Counted from the first letter of the stretch, positions 7,936-17,358 are shown. The stretch is DNA of 64,000 bases from Kitasatospora phosalacinea (GCF_000716545.1 NZ_JNWZ01000022.1:29982-93981); one strand, 5' to 3'. Numbers and translations: made by a program. The notes: generated by a model not told the origin, from the letters alone.

Positions 7936-9861
7936 GTGACCGGCGCGACCAGTGGCAGCAGCGGACGGGAGCGTGCCGTGCCGGGCCGGAACCTCGGGAC
8001 CGACGCACACCATCGGAGTGGGCGGCCCGAAGCGCCGCGCCCGGGGGCCGGAGCCGGATCCAGCGGATCCGCCCCGTGCGCCGCCTGCGGCGCCCCGCCG
8101 GACACCGAGGCCGAGCGGCTGGCCGCCGCCCTGCGGGCCAGCGAGTCCAGGTTCCGGGCCGCGTTCTCCGACGCCGGGATCGGCATGGCGCTGATCGGCT
8201 CCGACGACCTGGTGATCGAGGGCAACCCGGTGTTCGCGGCGATGCTGGGCCGCGAGGTCGCCGAACTCCCGGGCATGCACATCCACCAGATCATCGACCC
8301 GGAGGAACCGTCCCGCCGCCGCTACCGCGAGCTGGTGCGCGGCGAGCGCGACCGGATGCGGGCCGAGAAGCGGCTCAAGCACCGGGGCGGGCGGGAGGTC
8401 TGGGGCCGGGTCACCGTCTCGCTGATCCGCGACGGCGCCGGCGACCCCTACTACACGCTGGTCATGGTCGAGGACATCACCGAGCGCCGGCAGCTCGGCG
8501 ACCGGCTCCTCTACCAGGCCACCCACGACCCGCTGACCAGGCTGCCCAACCGGACGCTGTTCTACGAGCGGCTGGAGGCCGCGTTCAAGCCGGCCGGCCC
8601 GGACGGCCCGGTGCCTGGCGGCGAGCGCCGGATCGGACTGTGCTACGTCGACCTGGACGGCTTCGCGGCCATCAACGAGACGCTCGGCCACCACGTCGGC
8701 GACCAACTGCTGGTGGCCGTCGCCGCCCGCCTGGAGCACGGCTTCGCCCGGGAACAGGGGCAGTTGGTGGCCCGGCTGGGCGGCGACGAGTTCGCCGTGC
8801 TGGTCACCGAGAGCGCCGGCCACCAGCAGCTGACCCGGCTGGCCGCCGCCCTGATGGCCACCCTGGAGCGGCCCTTCGAGGTGGCCGGGCACCGGCTGAC
8901 CGTGACCGCGTCGATCGGCGTGGTGGAGCGCCCGGTGCGCGGCTCCACCCCCACCGACCTGATCCGCGACGCCGACTCGACGCTGTACTGGTCGAAGTCG
9001 GACGGCCGCGCCCGCTGGACGCTGTACGACCGCGACCGGGGCGCCGACCAGCTGACCCGGCACGAGCTGGCCACCGCGCTGCGCCCGGCCGTGGAGCGCG
9101 GCGAGTTCACCGTCGAGTACCAGCCGCTGGTGGGCCTGGCCGACGGCGCGGTGCGCGGCGCGGAGGCGCTGGTGCGCTGGCGGCACCCCCGGTACGGGCT
9201 GCTGCCGCCGAACCGGTTCATCCCGCTCGCCGAGGAGTCCGGGGCGATCGTGCCGCTGGGCAAGTGGGTGCTGGAGGAGTCCTGCCGCCAGGCCCGGCAG
9301 TGGCTGGACGGGTTCCCGGAGCAGCCGGTGCTGGTGAGCGTCAACCTGGCGCCCCGGCAGATCTGGGACTCCGACGTGGTCGCCGACGTCGCCGAGGTGC
9401 TGGAGCGCACCGGGCTGCCCGCCCGGCTGCTCCAACTGGAGATCACCGAGAGCGCGCTGCTGGGCCCGAGCGGCCGTCCGCTGCAGGCCCTGCAGGCGCT
9501 GGCCGACACGGGCGTGCGGATCGCCATCGACGACTTCGGCACCGGGTACTCCAACCTGGCCTACCTGTCCCGGCTGCCGGTGCACGCGCTCAAGCTGGAC
9601 GCCACCTTCATCGAGGCGTTCCGCGAGTCCGCGCCCGGCGCGGACGGCCGGCGGCGGGCCGCCGACGAGCAGATCGTCGGCGCGATGGTGCAGTTGGCGC
9701 ACGCCCTGGGCCTGACCGTCACCGCCGAGGGCATCGAGAACGCCGCCCAGGCCGAACGGCTGCGCCAGACCGGCTGCGACACCGCCCAGGGCTGGTACTA
9801 CGCCCGCCCTGGCGGACCCGAGGTGATCGCCGCGATACTCCGTGACCAACCGCGGCGGTAG
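7936..9861 (+). CDS. PAS-GGDEF-EAL cyclic di-GMP protein
   Basis: A 641-residue cytoplasmic protein with both c-di-GMP making and degrading domains. A disordered start of about 60 residues precedes a PAS domain (about 60-180). The GGDEF domain has an intact motif at 282-286 (RLGGDEF); no RxxD inhibitory site is visible just before it. The EAL domain has EAL at 410-412, ITES, DDFGTGYSNL and AEGIE, so both halves look catalytically competent. No membrane segments. The layout resembles Streptomyces RmdA, but orthology is not proven. GTG 7936 is given; GTG 7978, six bases after GGGAG, may be the real start. The next gene follows 36 bp downstream. Confidence 0.9.
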   Translation: MTGATSGSSGRERAVPGRNLGTDAHHRSGRPEAPRPGAGAGSSGSAPCAACGAPPDTEAERLAAALRASESRFRAAFSDAGIGMALIGSDDLVIEGNPVFAAMLGREVAELPGMHIHQIIDPEEPSRRRYRELVRGERDRMRAEKRLKHRGGREVWGRVTVSLIRDGAGDPYYTLVMVEDITERRQLGDRLLYQATHDPLTRLPNRTLFYERLEAAFKPAGPDGPVPGGERRIGLCYVDLDGFAAINETLGHHVGDQLLVAVAARLEHGFAREQGQLVARLGGDEFAVLVTESAGHQQLTRLAAALMATLERPFEVAGHRLTVTASIGVVERPVRGSTPTDLIRDADSTLYWSKSDGRARWTLYDRDRGADQLTRHELATALRPAVERGEFTVEYQPLVGLADGAVRGAEALVRWRHPRYGLLPPNRFIPLAEESGAIVPLGKWVLEESCRQARQWLDGFPEQPVLVSVNLAPRQIWDSDVVADVAEVLERTGLPARLLQLEITESALLGPSGRPLQALQALADTGVRIAIDDFGTGYSNLAYLSRLPVHALKLDATFIEAFRESAPGADGRRRAADEQIVGAMVQLAHALGLTVTAEGIENAAQAERLRQTGCDTAQGWYYARPGGPEVIAAILRDQPRR

Positions 9862-9897
9862 CGCCGCGGGGTTCTGGGTGCGGAGGGGATCAGGCCG

Positions 9898-10869
9898 GTG
9901 GAACGCGTGAACGCGGTGCTCGACGGGGCGAGCGTGGTGTCCGAGACCTCGATGGCGGGCGGCCTGTACAACGCCGCCCGGCTGCTCGAACTCAGCGACG
10001 GACGGCGGCTGGTGCTCAAGTGCGCGCCGCCGCCCGGCACGCCCGGCCTGGCGCACGAGCACGGACTGCTGGGCACCGAGCGGCTGTTCCACTCGCTGGC
10101 GGCGGACGCCGGGCTGACCGTCCCGCGGGTGCTGCACCACGACCCGGACGGGGACGCCGGCACCCGCGAGTGGCTGCTGCTCGGCTACGTGGAGGGCACC
10201 ACCTGGGACAGCCTGCGCGAGCGGATCTCCGACGCCGACCGGGCCGGGCTGCGCCGCACCCTGGGCGCCTGGGCCGCCGGAGTGGCCCGGGCCACCGGGG
10301 AGCGCTACGGCTACCCGCAGCCCGGGCCGGGCCTGTCCGCCGACAGCTGGCCGACCGCGTTCGCCGCGATGTTCGGCGCGCTGCTCGCCGACGCCGACCG
10401 CTACGGCGTCGAACTGCCCGCCCCGGTCGAGGAGTTGCGCGCCCTGCCGGAGCGCTTCGCGGCCGCCCTGGCCGAGGTCCGCCGCCCGGCCCTGGTGCAC
10501 TTCGACGCCTGGGAGGGCAACCTGCTGCTCACCCCCGGCCCGGACGGCGGCTGGGAGCTGACCGGCGTGATCGACGGCGAGCGGGCGTTCTTCGGCGACC
10601 CGCTGGCCGAACTGGTCGGCCTGGACCCGCTGGGCGCCGCCGAGCTGGACGCGGACTTCGTCTCCGGCTACCGCTCGGTCGACCCGTCCTTCGCGGTGGA
10701 CGCCGCCGGGCGGGCCCGGCTCGCGCTGTACCGGACCTACCTGGCGCTGATCATGCGGATCGAGGCCGTGCCCCGGGCGTACACCGGCGACTTCGCGGCC
10801 TGGGTGGACGGCTGGTCGGCCGGGCGGGTCACCGAGCAGCTGGCGGTGCTGGCGGAACTCGGCGGGTGA
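9898..10869 (+). CDS. APH/fructosamine-kinase-like phosphotransferase
   Basis: A 323-residue protein of the aminoglycoside phosphotransferase fold. The N-lobe has LVLKCAPP, with a candidate ATP-binding Lys. The catalytic loop is HFDAWEGNLL (H201, D203, N208), and IDGER supplies the metal-binding Asp. This fold phosphorylates small molecules such as aminoglycosides, choline, homoserine or glycated amines. The substrate is not readable, and nothing here shows antibiotic resistance. GTG start with GGAGGGG about 11 bases upstream. Same strand as the c-di-GMP gene and possibly co-transcribed. Confidence 0.85.
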   Translation: MERVNAVLDGASVVSETSMAGGLYNAARLLELSDGRRLVLKCAPPPGTPGLAHEHGLLGTERLFHSLAADAGLTVPRVLHHDPDGDAGTREWLLLGYVEGTTWDSLRERISDADRAGLRRTLGAWAAGVARATGERYGYPQPGPGLSADSWPTAFAAMFGALLADADRYGVELPAPVEELRALPERFAAALAEVRRPALVHFDAWEGNLLLTPGPDGGWELTGVIDGERAFFGDPLAELVGLDPLGAAELDADFVSGYRSVDPSFAVDAAGRARLALYRTYLALIMRIEAVPRAYTGDFAAWVDGWSAGRVTEQLAVLAELGG

Positions 10870-10881
10870 GACCGGCGGGGC

Positions 10882-11985
10882 TCAGCCGGTGAGCCCGTAC
10901 GCCTCGGCGATCAGCCCGTAGGACGCCAGCCGGTTCCCGTGCCCGTGGATGTGCGAGGTGACCATCAGCTCGTCCGCCCCGGTGCGCCGCCGCAGCGCCT
11001 CCAGGCCCTCGGCGACCTCCGCCGGGGTGCCGAGCACCACGTTCGCCAGCCAGGACTCCAGGAAGTCCTCCTCGGCGAGGGTGTAGGGGTGCGCGGCGGC
11101 CTCCTCCGGCGTCGGGATCGGCCCGGGGCGGCCCTGCCGCAGCCGCAGCATGCCCAGCCCCGCCGACCGGGCCAGCCACAGCGCCCGCTCCCGGCTCTCG
11201 GCGGCCACCGCGCTGACCCCGATCAGCGCGTACGGCTCCGCCAGGACCTCGGACGGGGTGAAGCCGTCCCGGTACAGGTCGAGCGCGGGGACGGTGTTGG
11301 CGGCGCTGAAGTGGTGCGCGAACGCGAACGGGTACCCGAGCCGGGCCGAGAGCTGGGCGCTGAAACCGGACGAGCCGAGCAGCCACAGCGGCGGGCGGGA
11401 GGCCGAGCGCGGCACCGCCTCCAGCCGGGCGTACGGGTGGCCGGGCGGGAACTCGCCGTCCAGGAAGTGCCGCAGTTCGGCGAGCTGGCGCGGGAAGTCC
11501 TCCGCGCCGTCGGCCAGGCCGCGGCGCAGCGCCCGGGCGGTGGCCTGGTCGGTGCCGGGGGCGCGGCCCAGGCCCAGGTCGATCCGGCCCGGGTGCAGGG
11601 CCTCCAGCAGGCCGAACTGCTCGGCGATCGCCAGCGGGGCGTGGTTGGGCAGCATCACGCCGCCGGAGCCGAGCCGCAGCGTCGTGGTGTGGGCGCCGAG
11701 GTGGGCGAGCAGGACGGCGGGCACCGAGGAGGCGACGCCGGGCATGCCGTGGTGCTCGGCGACCCAGAACCGGTGGTAGCCCCAGCCCTCGGCGGCCCGG
11801 GCCAGCTCGGTGGTCGCGGCGAGCGCCTCGCCCGCGGTGTGGCCGGCGCCGACGGTGGCGAGGTCCAGGATCGACAGCGGGGCGGGGGCGCGGCCCGCGG
11901 CCCGGCCGCGGATCCGGTCCTCGGCGGCGGCCGTGTCGGTGCCCGGGACTGTCCCGGGGGCGGTCGGCTCCGGTGCGGTGCTCAT
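10882..11985 (-). CDS. LLM class flavin-dependent oxidoreductase
   Basis: A 367-residue luciferase-like (bacterial luciferase/alkanal monooxygenase fold) enzyme expected to use FMNH2 and oxygen on an unknown substrate. Supporting stretches are SILDLATVGAGHTAGEAL, FWVAEHHGMPG, LGSGGVMLPNHAPL and IDLGLGRAPGTD, typical of the MsnO8 subgroup of the family. ATG 11985 is chosen because AGGAGGA lies nine bases upstream; the frame's longer upstream part is Arg/Pro-rich and has no ribosome site. It converges with the APH-like gene, 12 bp apart. Confidence 0.9.
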   Translation of the reverse strand: MSTAPEPTAPGTVPGTDTAAAEDRIRGRAAGRAPAPLSILDLATVGAGHTAGEALAATTELARAAEGWGYHRFWVAEHHGMPGVASSVPAVLLAHLGAHTTTLRLGSGGVMLPNHAPLAIAEQFGLLEALHPGRIDLGLGRAPGTDQATARALRRGLADGAEDFPRQLAELRHFLDGEFPPGHPYARLEAVPRSASRPPLWLLGSSGFSAQLSARLGYPFAFAHHFSAANTVPALDLYRDGFTPSEVLAEPYALIGVSAVAAESRERALWLARSAGLGMLRLRQGRPGPIPTPEEAAAHPYTLAEEDFLESWLANVVLGTPAEVAEGLEALRRRTGADELMVTSHIHGHGNRLASYGLIAEAYGLTG

Positions 11986-12443
11986 GCGGTGCGTCCTCCT
12001 GCTGCCCCGGCCGGGTGCCCGGGCGTTCGTGGGAGCACAACCGGCGCGCCGTCCGGCCTGTTCCCGCCGCCCGCCGCCCGCCCGGCCGCGACGCGCCGGG
12101 CCCGTCCCTGACGGGCCACCAGCAGGCAACGCAGCGTGGCGACTTCACGCCACAGCGAGAAGTCGCCAGGTCCGGGGGTCGAACCGGGGCTCCGGATGAG
12201 GCAGTCTGGTGATCGGCGCGGAACACGTACCGGCTCCGCGCACCAGCGACAGATCGGCGGGCTAGACCAGCGCCGTTCGATCCCACGAGCCCTCGGAGCG
12301 GCACCCCGCCCGGGGGCTCTCGCCGTGTCCGGGCCCGTGTGCGGTATGCCACACGGGGGTGCTTCATGCCATGAAATTTGCCCGCGCTAGCGTTGTCCCC
12401 CGTTGCAGCTGCTCCCCCCGGGCGTGCTGGAGGGAGAGACACC
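11986..12443. other. Intergenic region with a tRNA-like relic and a hairpin
   Basis: Divergent gap between the LLM oxidoreductase and DedA genes. Perfect 10-bp arms TGGCGACTTC (12137-12146) and GAAGTCGCCA (12159-12168) enclose a 12-base loop. Next to it, the minus strand carries a T-arm-like CCCGG-TTCGACC-CCCGG with one mismatched pair and weaker anticodon- and D-arm-like stretches. No set of arms gives a canonical cloverleaf, so this is a degenerate tRNA at best. The right end carries the DedA ribosome site GGAGGGAGA. Confidence 0.45.
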
Positions 12444-13058
12444 GTGGACCCGAACGCCATCGTCGGACCGGCCTGGTACTGCGCACTGGCGCTGGCCGCC
12501 GTCCTCGGCGACGCCTTCCTGCCGTTCCTGCCCAGCGGGACGCTGGTGATCCTGGCCGTGCTGAAGACCGGGCAGGTGGGCGGCTCGCCGCTGCTGCTGG
12601 CCGCCGGGGTCGCCGTCGCCTCCTTCCTCGGCGACCTGCTGCTGCTCAACCTGGCCCGGCGCGGCGCACCCGCCGTGCACCGCGGGCTGGCCCGCCGGCC
12701 CCGGCTGGCCGCGAGCGTCGAGCGGGTGCAGCGGGCGCTCACCGGCCGCACCACCAGTCGGGCCGCCGCGGCCATCGTGATCATCGCGCGCTTCGTCCCG
12801 GCCGGGCGGACGGTGCTGGACGTGGCGGTCGGCCACTCCACGAACCACCGGCCGTGGACCTTCCTGCGCTGGTCGGCGGTGGCCGCCGTGGTGTGGGCGG
12901 CGTACATCGTCAGCCTGGGCTGGCTCAACCAGCACTGGTTCGACACCGCGTGGCTGAGCTTCGCGATCTCCTGCCTGGCGGCCACCGTGATCAGCTCGGC
13001 CGTGGTGCAGCTGGTCCGGCGGCGGCGCCGGCTGGGCGCCCTGGTCGAGGCCGAGTAG
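12444..13058 (+). CDS. DedA family membrane protein
   Basis: A 204-residue DedA/VTT-domain membrane protein; the family is implicated in lipid flipping and membrane homeostasis. It has about four or five hydrophobic segments, the conserved ARFVPAGRTV motif with its two Arg residues, and the FLPSGTLVI re-entrant-type stretch near residues 25-35. It ends in an Arg-rich cytoplasmic tail. GTG 12444 follows GGAGGGAGA by about six bases; upstream codons in the same frame have no better start. Monocistronic, with a perfect palindromic terminator just downstream. Confidence 0.88.
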   Translation: MDPNAIVGPAWYCALALAAVLGDAFLPFLPSGTLVILAVLKTGQVGGSPLLLAAGVAVASFLGDLLLLNLARRGAPAVHRGLARRPRLAASVERVQRALTGRTTSRAAAAIVIIARFVPAGRTVLDVAVGHSTNHRPWTFLRWSAVAAVVWAAYIVSLGWLNQHWFDTAWLSFAISCLAATVISSAVVQLVRRRRRLGALVEAE

Positions 13059-13068
13059 CCCGGCGGGC

Positions 13069-13090
13069 GGTCGCGGGCGCGCCCGCGACC
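13069..13090 (+). terminator. Palindromic hairpin after DedA gene
   Basis: A 22-base perfect palindrome, with arms GGTCGCGGGCG and CGCCCGCGACC and no separate loop. A T-rich TTCTCTGT appears about 10 bases later. Confidence 0.6.
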
Positions 13091-13321
13091 TCGGCGTTCT
13101 CTGTCCCAGAACGGCAACAGGCGGCCCCCGGCGGGATCCGCCCGAAGCTTTACCGCGTGATGACCGGTTGAGGGCGGACGGCGTTGGACCGGCTCCCTCG
13201 GGCATGCCATCCTTGGGTGGCAATACCGTCAAATTGTCCGATTTTGCCAGTAGTTGACCTCCGGGGCCGCGCGTCGGCGTCCGGGGGTCCTTCTGATCGC
13301 GCCCACGTGGCAGGGGAGACC

Positions 13322-14581
13322 ATGAGCACCATCTCGCGCAGGACAGTGCTGACCGCCACCGCGGCCACGGCGGCCCTCGGCGCCGTCGCCGCCTGCTCCG
13401 GCGGAGGCGGGGGCGGCACCGCGGACCGGCCCGGCTCCGACGGGGCCGGTTCCTCGGCCGGCGGCTCCGGCTCGACGCAGCCGACGGTCAAGGCCACCCC
13501 GCTCGGCGACGGCTCCACCGCCGACACCGGCGTCCAGCCGCACCAGCCCACTGCCGAGAAGCTCAAGCCCGGCGAGGCCCCGCCCCAGTTCGTGGTCTTC
13601 TCCTGGGACGGCGCCGGCGCCACCGACGACGGCCAGTTCACCCGCTTCCTCAAGCTCGCCGAGGAGCACAAGGCGAGCATGACCTTCTTCCTCTCCGGCA
13701 TCTACACCCTGCCGAAGGAGAAGTCCTCGCTCTACCACCCGCCGCAGCACCCGGTCGGCGCCTCGGACATCCCCTTCCTCTCCGACAACGCCGTGCGCAA
13801 CACCATCAAGCTGATCAGCCAGGCCTGGCTGGCCGGCCACGAGATCGGCACCCACTTCAACGGGCACTTCTGCTCCACCCGCTCCGACCACAACGGCGTC
13901 AACAAGTGGAGCCCCGAGGACTGGGAGAGCGAGATCCAGCAGGCGGTGTCCTTCGTCACCCAGTGGCGCACCAACACCGGCTTCACCGACGTCGACCCGC
14001 TGCCCTTCGACTACAAGAAGGAGCTGATAGGCGGCCGCACCCCCTGCCTGGAGGGCCAGAAGGCCCTGCTGCCGACCGCCGCCAAACTCGGCTGGAAGTA
14101 CGACGCCAGCTCCCCCGGCGGCCTGCAGATCTGGCCGCAGAAGGTCCAGGACGGCAAGATCTGGGACTTCCCCCTCCAGGGCATCCCCTTCCCCGGCCAC
14201 AACTTCCAGGTCCTGTCGATGGACTACAACATCCTCGCCAACCAGTCCGGCGGCTCCACCAAGGGCGACCCCGGCAAGTACGCCCAGTGGCGCGACCAGG
14301 CCCGCGACTCCTACCTGGCCGGCTTCGAGCGCGCCTACACCACCAACCGCGCCCCGTTCTTCGTCGGCAACCACTTCGAGCAGTGGAACGGCGGCATCTA
14401 CATGGACGCCGTCGAGGAGACCATCAAGCGGATCGCCGACAAGCCCGACGTCCGCCTGGTCTCCTTCCGGCAGCTCGTCGACTGGCTGGAGGCCCAGGAC
14501 CAGTCCACCCTCCGCAAGCTGCGCACCCTCAACGTCGGCCAGGCCCCGGCCGGCGGCTGGCAGACCTTCCTCGGGTCCTAG
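13322..14581 (+). CDS. Tat-exported lipoprotein, polysaccharide deacetylase-like
   Basis: A 419-residue protein. The twin-arginine signal SRRTVL is followed by a lipobox (VAAC), so it should be exported folded and lipid-anchored outside the membrane. After a Gly/Ser-rich spacer comes a NodB-like fold: VVFSWDGAGATDDGQF is the Asp-containing first motif, and HEIGTHFNGHFC contains the metal-binding His pair. The C-terminal half is longer than in simple deacetylases. Likely substrates are wall or surface glycans, but activity is unproven because the canonical TFDDG is altered to SWDGA. ATG 13322 follows GGGGAGA. Its stop codon overlaps the convergent hydrolase's stop. Confidence 0.8.
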   Translation: MSTISRRTVLTATAATAALGAVAACSGGGGGGTADRPGSDGAGSSAGGSGSTQPTVKATPLGDGSTADTGVQPHQPTAEKLKPGEAPPQFVVFSWDGAGATDDGQFTRFLKLAEEHKASMTFFLSGIYTLPKEKSSLYHPPQHPVGASDIPFLSDNAVRNTIKLISQAWLAGHEIGTHFNGHFCSTRSDHNGVNKWSPEDWESEIQQAVSFVTQWRTNTGFTDVDPLPFDYKKELIGGRTPCLEGQKALLPTAAKLGWKYDASSPGGLQIWPQKVQDGKIWDFPLQGIPFPGHNFQVLSMDYNILANQSGGSTKGDPGKYAQWRDQARDSYLAGFERAYTTNRAPFFVGNHFEQWNGGIYMDAVEETIKRIADKPDVRLVSFRQLVDWLEAQDQSTLRKLRTLNVGQAPAGGWQTFLGS

Positions 14582-15432
14582 AGCAGCGCCGCCGCCAGCC
14601 TCTCCGACCGGATGATCGAGTAGTGGTTGGTGTCCGGCACCAGCTCGGCCGGGAGCCCGACCTTCGCCGCGGCCAGCCGGTCGGGGTCGTAGAGGGCCTG
14701 GGGCTCGTCCAGCAGGCCGCGCTGCGCGTACAGGAAGCGGGTGGGGACGGTCAGGCGGTGGATCGCGCCGGCGGCTTCCGGGTCGAGCAGGACCTGGGCG
14801 CCGTCGGTGGTGATCGCCTCGTGGACGCAGGAGGAGACCAGCTCGGGGGCCTCGCCGACCAGGTCGCGCTGGGTGTAGGCGTCGAGTTCGGCGGTCCACG
14901 GGTCGAACGCGGGGTGGGCCCGCCAGAACGCGCGGTACGCCTCGCGGTCGGGGAAGGTCATCGAGAGCCGGGCCAGCGCCGGGCCGAGGACGGCGGCCAG
15001 CGCGTCCTGCTCGCTGACGCCGGGCGGCAGCGGGAAGGTGACGGCGCCGTCGACCAGGGTGAGCGCGCCGACCAGGCCCGGGTGCCTGGTCGCGGTGAGG
15101 GCGCAGACCCAGGCGCCCATCGAGTGGCCGACCAGCCGGACCGGCCCCGCGTCCAGGGCGGTGACCAGCGCGGCGACGTCCTCCGCGTGGCGGGCCAGGC
15201 CCCAGGGGCCCGGCAGGTCGCGGCTGGCGGCGCGCCCGCGCAGGTCGGGGGCGTACAGCGAGACCCGGCCGTCGAGCAGCCGGGCCAGGGCGGCCCAGGC
15301 CAGCGCGTTGGCGGTGATGCCGTGCACGGCGACCACCACGGGCGCGTCGGGGACGGTCGCGGGCCAGTGCAGGACGGCGAGGCCGCCGCCGTCGACGGGG
15401 ACGGTCAGGGCGGTGGGCTGGGGGCTGGTCAT
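14578..15432 (-). CDS. Alpha/beta hydrolase at the end of the ABC uptake operon
   Basis: A 284-residue alpha/beta-fold hydrolase. The oxyanion region is AVHGITANALAW, the nucleophile elbow GHSMG (S104), and the His of the triad is probably H270 in DTNHYSI. Such enzymes cleave esters, amides or C-C bonds; the substrate is unknown. Its ATG (15432-15430) overlaps the upstream permease stop by 4 bp (ATGA), so it is translationally coupled to the transporter. That suggests it acts on the imported compound. Its stop TAG shares the CTAG tetranucleotide with the deacetylase-like gene's stop. Confidence 0.85.
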   Translation of the reverse strand: MTSPQPTALTVPVDGGGLAVLHWPATVPDAPVVVAVHGITANALAWAALARLLDGRVSLYAPDLRGRAASRDLPGPWGLARHAEDVAALVTALDAGPVRLVGHSMGAWVCALTATRHPGLVGALTLVDGAVTFPLPPGVSEQDALAAVLGPALARLSMTFPDREAYRAFWRAHPAFDPWTAELDAYTQRDLVGEAPELVSSCVHEAITTDGAQVLLDPEAAGAIHRLTVPTRFLYAQRGLLDEPQALYDPDRLAAAKVGLPAELVPDTNHYSIIRSERLAAALL

Positions 15433-16499
15433 GCGGCGCCTTCCGGTACGGCGGTGACGGGGGCGGCGGCCCGGGCGGCCCGGCCGGGGCGCAGTCGGGC
15501 GGGGAGCGCGGCGAGGCCGCCGGGCAGCAGGTGGACCACGGCGACGAAGAGCGTACCGAGCAGGAACAGCGGCTGGGAGAGCGGAACCCGCAGCACGGAG
15601 GGCAGTTCGGCGACGGAGCCGGAGTTGGCGAGGTCGCCGAGCCGGTGCGCGGCCCAGGTGTACAGGACGCCGCCGAGCAGCGGCCCCCAGCGGGTGCCGG
15701 AGCCGCCGAGCACCACCATCACCAGCAGGGCGAGCGTCGCGTCGGAGCCCGCGGCCTGCGGGGTCGCGCCGCCGGTGAGCAGCAGGTACACCACGCCGCC
15801 GGCGCCGGCCAGCGCGCCGGAGACGGTGAACGCGACGAGCTTGAAGCCGTACGGGCGCAGGCCCAGCACCTCGACCCGGCGCTCGTTCTCCCGGATGCCG
15901 GCCCAGACCCGGCCGGTGGGCGAGGAGACCGTCCAGTGCACCACGGCCAGCACCAGGACCAGGTAGGCGAGGGCGATCCAGTACAGGTTGGCGGTGTTCT
16001 GGATGCCGATCAGCGCGTCCGGCAGGTGTTCGGCGGGGGCGGAGCGGCCCTCCTCGCCGCCGGTGTACCCGCCGGGGTTGCGCTGCACCAGGATCGCCCC
16101 GGCCTGGGCGAAGGCGAGGGTGACCATGGAGAAGCCGATGCCGGTGACCCGCAGCGAGACCGCGCCCAGGACCAGGGCCAGCAGGACCGAGCAGGCGGTG
16201 CCGAGCAGCGCGGCCGGGACGAAGCCGAGGCCGAACTCCAGCATCGCCAGGTCGGTGGCGTACAGGCCGGTGGCGAAGTAGAGGGCGTGGCCGAAGGAGA
16301 GCAGCCCGGTGCGGCCGAGCAGCAGGTCGTAGCCGGTGGCGAGGCCGCCGTAGAGCAGGCACAGGGCGATCAGTTGCAGGCTGCCGGGGCTGCCGAGCGG
16401 CCCGTCGAGCAGGCCGGGCAGCGGCAGGGCGCTGTACGGCGCGGCGGCCAGGGCGAGCAGCAGGGCCAGCGGCCACCAGCGCTTGAGGTGGGTGGTCAC
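15429..16499 (-). CDS. livM: LivM-type ABC transporter permease
   Basis: A 356-residue inner-membrane permease of the branched-chain amino acid/HAAT family, one of two membrane subunits forming the channel. It has about ten hydrophobic segments. The LivM signatures are YDLLLGRTGLLSFGHA near the N-terminus and the later SGALAGAGGVVY and GGSGTRWGPLLGG stretches. The Ala/Arg-rich C-terminus is cytoplasmic. GTG 16499 overlaps the LivH stop as GTGA. The family also carries urea, amides and aromatic acids, so the substrate is open. Confidence 0.9.
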   Translation of the reverse strand: MTTHLKRWWPLALLLALAAAPYSALPLPGLLDGPLGSPGSLQLIALCLLYGGLATGYDLLLGRTGLLSFGHALYFATGLYATDLAMLEFGLGFVPAALLGTACSVLLALVLGAVSLRVTGIGFSMVTLAFAQAGAILVQRNPGGYTGGEEGRSAPAEHLPDALIGIQNTANLYWIALAYLVLVLAVVHWTVSSPTGRVWAGIRENERRVEVLGLRPYGFKLVAFTVSGALAGAGGVVYLLLTGGATPQAAGSDATLALLVMVVLGGSGTRWGPLLGGVLYTWAAHRLGDLANSGSVAELPSVLRVPLSQPLFLLGTLFVAVVHLLPGGLAALPARLRPGRAARAAAPVTAVPEGAA

Positions 16500-17358
16500 G
16501 CGAGTCTCCCGGTGAGTCCGCGGGGCTTGACGAGCAGGAGGACGGCGAGCAGGACGACCACGGAGAGGTCGCCGAGGCCCGCTGCCGTGTAGTAGTTGGC
16601 GAACTGCTGGACGAGGCCGACGCCGACCGAGGCGACGGCGGCGCCGGTGACCGAGCCCATGCCGCCCATCACGACCACCACGAAGGCGAAGACCAGCAGG
16701 CCGGTGCCCTGGGAGGGGTTGACGGAGCCGAAGTAGAGGCCGGCCAGGGCTCCGCCGAGCGAGGCGGCGGCGCCGCCGATGGCGAAGACCAGGGTGAAGG
16801 CCCTGCGGACGTCGATGCCGAGGGCGGTGACCATGGCGCGGTCCTCGACGCCGGCCCGCACGATCAGGCCGTAGCGGGTCCTCGCCAGGAAGAGCCGCAG
16901 CAGGAGCAGGACGGCGAGGGCGGCGGCGATCAGCACGAAGCGGTTGACCGGGACGGCCGCGCCGAGCAGGTCGACGGTGCCGGACAGCGCGGCGGGCTGC
17001 GGGAAGGGGCGGGCGTCGGAGCCCCAGACGCCCGTGATCAGGGCGGGCAGGGCGAGCCCGACGCCGACGGTGGCCAGGATCTGGTCGCGGGGGCGGGCGT
17101 ACAGCGGGCGGATCAGGGCGAGTTCGAGCAGCACGGAGGCGGCGGTGCCGACCAGGACGCCGAACGGGACGGCCGGCCAGAAGCCCAGGCCGCCGTCGGT
17201 GGCGGCCCACCAGGCGGCGTAGGCGCCGATGGAGAGCAGCGCGCCGTGGGCGAAGTTGAGCACGTCCATCAGGCCGAAGATCAGCGAGAGGCCGGAGGCG
17301 ATCAGGAAGTACAGTGCGCCGAGTCCGAGTCCGGTGCAGGTGAGCAGGACGACGGTGT

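Noticed and set aside
7819..10500. Long minus-strand frame opposite the GGDEF-EAL and APH genes
   Set aside because: Composition is Gln/Val/Arg/Gly repeats with no motif; the opposite strand codes two recognised proteins.
9898..10869. Aminoglycoside resistance gene
   Set aside because: Only the general APH fold is visible; no neighbouring antibiotic genes or resistance-specific motifs support it.
12121..12260. Functional tRNA on the minus strand
   Set aside because: The T-loop fits but the stem has a mismatch and no acceptor stem pairs at the right distance, so at best it is a relic.
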